A stretch of 64,000 nucleotides of DNA, from the NCBI GenBank assembly GCA_963932145.1, contig OZ010599.1, positions 49,637,287 through 49,701,286 of the forward strand, read 5' to 3'. The DNA comes from Acanthosepion lycidas. Taxonomy: Eukaryota; Mollusca; Cephalopoda; Sepiida; Sepiidae. Below, one piece after another: positions 58,730-64,000 of the stretch. How positions within the stretch are numbered: position 1 is the first letter of the stretch; the number at the start of each line of letters is the position of its first letter. Both the position numbers and the translations under genes were made by a program. A model generated the notes under the pieces. That model saw only the letters and a list, made by a program, of their open reading frames with translations. It made no database searches and was not told the origin of the DNA.

Positions 58730-59100
58730 CAGCCAAAATGGCCGAGTGGTTAGAATGCTCGCATTCTGACCATGAGACCCCAGTTGAATAAATTAAACAC
58801 AAATGTGCCTGAGCAAGCATCTGCAATAGTAGACAGGTATCCTCGAATATGAGTGGCCAGCTATACAAATACAGCAGCCAAAAAAATGGATACTTTTTGT
58901 TTGAATCTCACCATTGTCAATTTGTTAGGAAAGAGACTTCCTGATCTTATCAGACTGGATGAGTGCAGCACCTTTAGAAAGTGCCTGAAAACCATACCAC
59001 GGGTTGACCTAAGCCTTGTGAGTATAGAGACGGAACCCTAGCTGTGCTAGCACAAAGTCACAAGTCATTGTAGTCTTGTTCAAATTGTTGATCACACTAG
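58730..59100 (+). repeat. tRNA-derived SINE, second family
   Basis: GCCAAAATGGCCGAGTGGTT then AGAATGCTCGC is a tRNA-Leu/Ser-like head with box A. A degenerate box B follows (CCCCAGTTGAAT). Its body at 58783-58895 recurs at 59178-59285. The unit ends near CACAAAGTCACAAG. Confidence 0.6.
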
Positions 59101-59174
59101 ATAACATCCTCTTTCCAAGAAACTATAACTATGGTCTTCTTATAGTTGCAGTATAAACCACAGATGGGCTCTGT

Positions 59175-59285
59175 GTGTGTTGAATAAACACAAATTGTGC
59201 CTGCAATAGTAGACTGATATCCTTGAATACGATTGGTCAGCTATACAAATACAACAGCAAAAATGGATACTTTTTTTTTCTTCAA
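59175..59285 (+). repeat. partial second copy of the SINE body
   Basis: GCTATACAAATACAACAGC and surrounding bases match 58859-58880 and neighbours. A direct duplication about 390 bp downstream, without the tRNA-like head. Confidence 0.75.
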
Positions 59286-59289
59286 AATG

Positions 59290-61080
59290 AAAGTCAACAA
59301 AAAAATGCCACTCCTTGTTTTTAAAAACAAAAACCAGGGAATTATCAGTTTTCAATGAAATCTTTAGCACTTATTCATTAATTAACAAACTGTATATGGA
59401 TTAGGTTATTTTGTTAGAAAATTTTGATGGGGTCAGTTACTTACCCCATTTGGATACATTGTGAATGCTTTTATTGTCGGTTGATGACAAATATGTTTTT
59501 TTATAGCTTATAAAGAAAAATCTCTGAAGATATTTCAATATCAATCAGAACATCTAGAAATTTTGTCCAGAAACTTTATAAAGATAATTTTTGTTGCAAA
59601 TTGGTACCTGCATAATATAAGAAAACCCATTTTCCTTCAGATTTGACATTAAAAAAATAAAATCTACCAGGAATATTTATTTTTGAAATTCTTTTGATGA
59701 CAAATAAAGCTGTATTTGAAGAATCAAAAACTGTAAAGTTTGATGGCATTTTCATATCAGAAATATTTTAAAAATAATTTTGTCTTTTTACAACTGTTAA
59801 ATATTTTTTGTACAAAAGATCAAATCTGTATAATACATGGAAATGTCACTGTGTCACACTTTTTCAACTTTACTCCTAGAAACACATCATATCATTTTGG
59901 AATCAAGCTGATTCTGTGACCAATTTAAAAACATTACAGCCTAGATTCAGACCAGCAATCCTGAAATTTTGGCTTCCATAGGTGCTGTTTTTTTTTTGTT
60001 TTTTTTTTTATAATAACAATTTTTATAATTTGGAAATAAATTGGGGAATAATTGAAATTAATTGCAAAATCCAGTGAAAATCACCCATAATATAAAAATA
60101 ATTAAGAATTATCATTGAACTTTTAAAAGGTAAGCTTAAATATTAATGCAGTACTTAGATGCAGTGATCAATTTTGAGTTCTTCTGTAGTTTATTGTTGC
60201 CTATTGCATGCACTCCTCCCTACCTATTGTGATGAAGGCTCAATCAAGAGCCCTTTGCAGGAGCTAGCTTAAATGCTGCCCGATAGGGTGGCTTTTAAGC
60301 TAGTAAGGCATAATTTCACAATCTTGAATTACCACCTATTGGTTATAGAAGCTTAAAAATAATTATGTAGGAGGTCAGGAGGGGTCTAGAATATTTTATG
60401 CCATTGGTAGCTGAAAGCGAACAAAGTGAAGGCAATCATTAAACAGTATCAATAAGTTTTTATTAAAAAAAATTCTCAAGTTTTCCTTTCTTTATAGCAG
60501 CATTTTTTTATTTAGGGAATTTTCTTAAAATAATTAAATACATGATTTAGTGCGGTTAAATATTTCATGGCATCAAATAGCTAAATAAAAGAATAAATGC
60601 AAAGGATAAAAAATATTAATTTCTTTTATTTTTAAAAATATTTTTATATTTCTATTAATATAAAGAAATATTCTACTGGATTTCATAATTGAATAAAAAG
60701 ATATATTCTGACCTTATTGATTATAGAAAGTTAAAAATGATTATTTTTAAAACATTAACAAAACCAGTTTTTGTAATTTGGCAGTGTTGAGCTTTTGTAT
60801 TTTGATGTGAATCTCATTGTCAACAATAAAACTCACCAGCAAGGTCCAAACTACATAAGACCAACATGAATTTTCATGCTCCTTATGGAACTGTCTTCCT
60901 GACAAAAACAAGTTCATGAAAAATAATTACATTAGACAGTAAATAATCTGAGCTACATATTCTTAGAGCTCTTAAGTAGAAGCAGATGATTGTTGAAATT
61001 TTTTTTTGTTGTTATGATGGGAATAGAAATTTATTTAGGTTTTTGTTGGTTGATTAAACACCAAGTTTTAAACTGTTATT
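59290..61080. other. no gene seen
   Basis: AT-rich sequence. A GC-balanced patch at 60195-60310 (CTAGCTTAAATG...TTTTAAGCTAG inverted pieces) may be an old repeat. Confidence 0.4.
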
Positions 61081-61084
61081 AATA

Positions 61085-61880
61085 TGGTGCAGCTTGATAT
61101 CTAGGAAGGGTAAGAAATTGTATTCTTCCATTTTGTATGTAAATTCTATTATATATTTGACTTTGTTTTGTTGATCTATTAGGTCAGTTAAATCAGTATC
61201 ATGAGACTATGTACTAAGTAGGGCATCATCAATATAACGAAAGTATGTTGTTTGGATAAGACCAGATTCGAGATATTATAAGAAGATACATGCCATCACT
61301 CCACTGAGAGGCAATGCCATTGGTAATACAAATTTATGTTTGTAGCAATCATTATTGAATGTGAAATATCATTAACTGCTGATGAGATGGCGCATTTGTA
61401 TTATTTTAGCTGTTAGTAGAGGGAGCTTTATCTTTGATTGTATTAGATGCTTTTTTAGGAGATTTAGGCATTTTTCAACTGGCACATTGCTGTAGAGGGA
61501 TTTTATATGTAGGCTGGCTATGCATTTGTCAGTCATGTCCATTTCCCTTAGTTTTTCAAGTAGGCTACCTGAGTTATTTATATAAGATAGACTGATTATT
61601 CCAAGGAGAGGGGTTAGAATTTTTGTTATGGCTTTCGCCAGTTTGGGGCTGTAAGTGGGGTTGGTTTGGCACTATCTATTCCTGAGATAATGGTGAGATT
61701 TGGGAGGCCATAAATTTTGGGTGTTCTGAGGTGATATTCTATGAGTCTGTACCATAATTTGTTTTTATTTTTAATTAGTTTCCTGATTTCCTTGTTGAAT
61801 TTTTGTGTTTCAGTAATTATTGTTCATTTATTTTTAAAGAATTGTAGAAAAATTGTATAGATTTAAGTACTCTCACTGGA
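61085..61880 (-). pseudogene. reverse transcriptase fossil of a second Penelope-like family
   Basis: Minus-strand pieces in order: PKIYGLPNLTI-like start, SLLEKLREMDMTDKC and SLYSNVPVEKCLNLLKK (motif A region), KHKFVLPMALPLSGVMAC (motif B), TYFRYIDDALLS (motif C, YIDD), NFLPFLDIKLH (motif D). The type differs from the YRDD element at 4471-9179. The motif A Asp reads as His, and stops and shifts are present. Confidence 0.8.
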
Positions 61881-62640
61881 AACTCATTTTTTGTACAAAA
61901 CTGGCTCACAGATATTGACTCATCTTTGTACACGGGATGGCTCCAATAATTTGAATTTCTATATTCATATATATTAAACAATCAGCAACATTATATGAGA
62001 TGTGCGTAGTCTTTGAATTTGCAGACAATTAAGATTTGTTGTTTGCAACAAAATTTTGGAGATATTTAAAAATTGGGAAAATATTTATTAGCCAATCTTT
62101 AAGTTTAGTAAAAATCTAACTTTTAAATTTTAGGAGCCTATATTATTCTTATAAACAGGGTGATGTTAATAAATTAGTTTTTCATTTAACCTTTGACCAG
62201 GGTAGTCATTTGTTTGTTGTACAAACTGGAATTCTCAAACCATAACTCACATATTCGTATATTTATTTGAGTATACCATATTACAAAAAGTCTTAGTGAT
62301 ATTGACACATAGAAACATACATACTGAATTATTTGTCAACAACAGATATTCGTAGTATCAATAATACCGTTTTGCCTGCTTCTTCTATCAGCTGCTGACT
62401 GCTACAATTATATGCATGCATAAAACAATTACATGACACACACATTCTCACATGTAGACGTGTTCTGTTTCTTCTATGCTAACACAATTGTTTTGGTTAT
62501 ATCATAAAGGCAGCCGCATAAAAATATTTTGTGTGATGTTGTTTCCTAAAGAATCCTTGTAATTCACTTCTTTCAATTTGAAAGAAAGATAATACACAAT
62601 AATAAAAAAGTTATTTAAATCTGTAAAGCTGTGTTGAAGA
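61880..62640. other. no gene seen
   Basis: AT-rich; if the PLE fossil and the PLE-end sequence at 62640-63020 belong together, this is the decayed region between them. Confidence 0.4.
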
Positions 62641-62688
62641 TCACTTATTTTTTTGTTTTATCTGCACACATTCCTGTGTGTGTGTATG

Positions 62689-62693
<5 letters not shown>

Positions 62694-62735
<42 letters not shown>
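62694..62735. repeat. (TA)n microsatellite
   Basis: About 20 TA units at the edge of a PLE end, as at 3676 and 4444. Confidence 0.95.
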
Positions 62736-62737
<2 letters not shown>

Positions 62738-63022
62738 AAGGTAATAAATCCATTGGTATGTAATCCAAGAGGATCATAGTAATATATATAATATAAAATA
62801 TTAAAACTGATCCACAAAAAAAGCTCAATGTATTTATTATAAGAGAGCCAATAAATAATATTACACAACAAGATCCAAAATAACCAACAAAAACTTTATC
62901 AGTCTTATTCAACCCTGGGTTGAAGGACTGAATAAGACTGACAAAGTTTTCACCAGTTGAAATAAATCTATCATGTGAGGTAATTTTGGATTTTATTGTG
63001 TAATGTTATATATATATATATA
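62736..63022. repeat. inverted pair of PLE ends
   Basis: Minus strand 62920-62740 carries ACATTGAGCT and GTGGATCAGTTTTAATATT, matching 4380-4420. Plus strand 62925-63010 carries CATGTGAGGTAATTTTGG, matching 4329-4346. The two face away from a shared centre where ACTTTATCAGTCTTATTC pairs with GAATAAGACTGACAAAGT (62893-62953). A (TA)n lies at each outer side. Confidence 0.6.
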
Positions 63023-63153
63023 AAATGTGCAGTTTAATTTATATTACAATGAATCATTTATGCAAAAAGTAAACTAGTAAAGTTAATGATATAAAATGGC
63101 GAATTCACTTTGCTAACTAAATTTTAAAAATTCATTAACCCAGTAACCACTTG

Positions 63154-63210
63154 ATGAATGTTATGATCCTTGTTTTTTAAAATTTTAAAAACAAGTATCA
63201 TAACATTCAT
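63154..63210. repeat. 57-bp hairpin
   Basis: GAATGTTATGATCCTTGTTT at 63156 pairs with AAACAAGTATCATAACATTC ending at 63209, with an A/T centre. One mismatch in each arm. Small foldback, no TA duplication evident. Confidence 0.7.
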
Positions 63211-63219
63211 TTAAAAAAA

Positions 63220-64000
63220 TGATTACATTTTGAAAATAATTAATTACATTTCAACTTTTTATTAACCAATACAACAAAGATAAGCTTATTCAGTTTCACT
63301 TTTTGAAAAGAAAATGTAAACAAATTTTCAATTTAATCTTTAAATCCTGAGAATTAGAGAAAATATTGCCAGCCACAAATGTAAATGAAATGAATGACCA
63401 TTAAAAGATAAACTGGACACTTTTGAAAAAATTATTTATATATATTTTTAAAAATATATTTTTTTAAAATATTTTAATTTTTTATGGACAAATGTGAGAG
63501 TGAAATTTAAATAGCTAAGAATATATCCAGTTTACATATTTATTTTTCTATTTGTCATTTATTATTGAAACCTGGACTCATCCAGCCACTATAAGTAGAA
63601 TGTTTGCTCATGAAACAGTGCAAAGGTGTAACACTTTTCAGTCATATGCTTGTCACACTGAACTACTGTGTTTTCATTCTGTGTTCTCATGTGATCAAAC
63701 TCTTCTTCAATCAACCATTTTATTTCCAGTGATTTCCTTACAGCAACTATGAGCATTATACAAACTTTATAACACTATTTTATATGAATTCTGTTTAATG
63801 TATTTTCAAGAAAATGCATAAAAACAACAGTTGAAGGTGATTTGAGCATGACAGTTTGGATAAAATACAGAAAATAAGTACTTTATAGTTTTAAAATGTA
63901 TAATTAAAGAAAATATAAGATTTAAATTGTGTGCAGCAGGTGATGTTCATTCACTTGGTGAGCAATACAAATTTCAGTGTGTTAGACCCAATGGTTTTGA
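63220..64000. other. no gene seen
   Basis: AT-rich to the window edge; the open frame at 63552-63752 shows no family features. Confidence 0.4.

Noticed and set aside
1-64000. CRISPR arrays, operons, bacterial promoters or terminators
   Set aside because: The window is eukaryotic nuclear DNA; no regularly spaced short repeats of the CRISPR type exist, and the tandem array at 48.5 kb is a different structure.

Overview
This window is animal nuclear DNA: AT-rich, intron-rich and loaded with transposable elements. The compound (TA)n/(TACA)n/(CA)n microsatellites, several Penelope-like element (PLE) families, tRNA-derived SINEs and long introns fit a mollusc, and a cephalopod looks most likely. 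That assignment is inference; no diagnostic single-copy marker was compared.

Host gene. The one clear host gene is ESF1, the nucleolar 18S rRNA-processing factor, on the minus strand. Thirteen coding exons (33,505 down to 10,296) have GT-AG boundaries whose phases all agree, giving 703 codons. The conserved C-terminal exon(s) are not in the window, so the gene runs off the left edge through an intron longer than 10 kb. A 3' splice site just before the ATG and a short E-box-bearing segment at about 35.69-35.75 kb suggest a non-coding first exon. ESF1 introns hold a Tc1 transposon with doubled-repeat ends, mariner fossils, a TA-flanked MITE and many LINE pieces.

Left flank (1-9.3 kb). A 2-kb non-autonomous DNA transposon (ends GGTACC/GGTAAC, TA target duplication) is followed by a tRNA-like repeat, a 147-bp foldback, a short plus-strand PLE remnant and a nearly complete minus-strand PLE (reverse transcriptase plus GIY-YIG endonuclease). 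The PLE is flanked by about 550-bp direct repeats (pseudo-LTRs). Each pseudo-LTR carries a sequence that folds as a hammerhead ribozyme, and the remnant carries a third, diverged copy whose stem II is kept by different base pairs. This is the most interesting signal in the window.

Middle-right (36-54.5 kb). This is a graveyard of nested elements: LTR-like repeats with internal TATA boxes, remains of at least four Ty3/gypsy-type elements, LINE 3' ends, a 238-bp near-perfect palindrome inside an integrase region, a 1.4-kb tandem array, and a 79-bp mariner MITE strikingly like human MADE1.

Right flank (54.5-64 kb). It holds a SINE next to a compact promoter-like segment (two ETS sites around a CRE, then a splice donor) that may start an unseen plus-strand gene, a second copy of the 2-kb transposon family, a further SINE, and the reverse transcriptase fossil and ends of a second PLE family.
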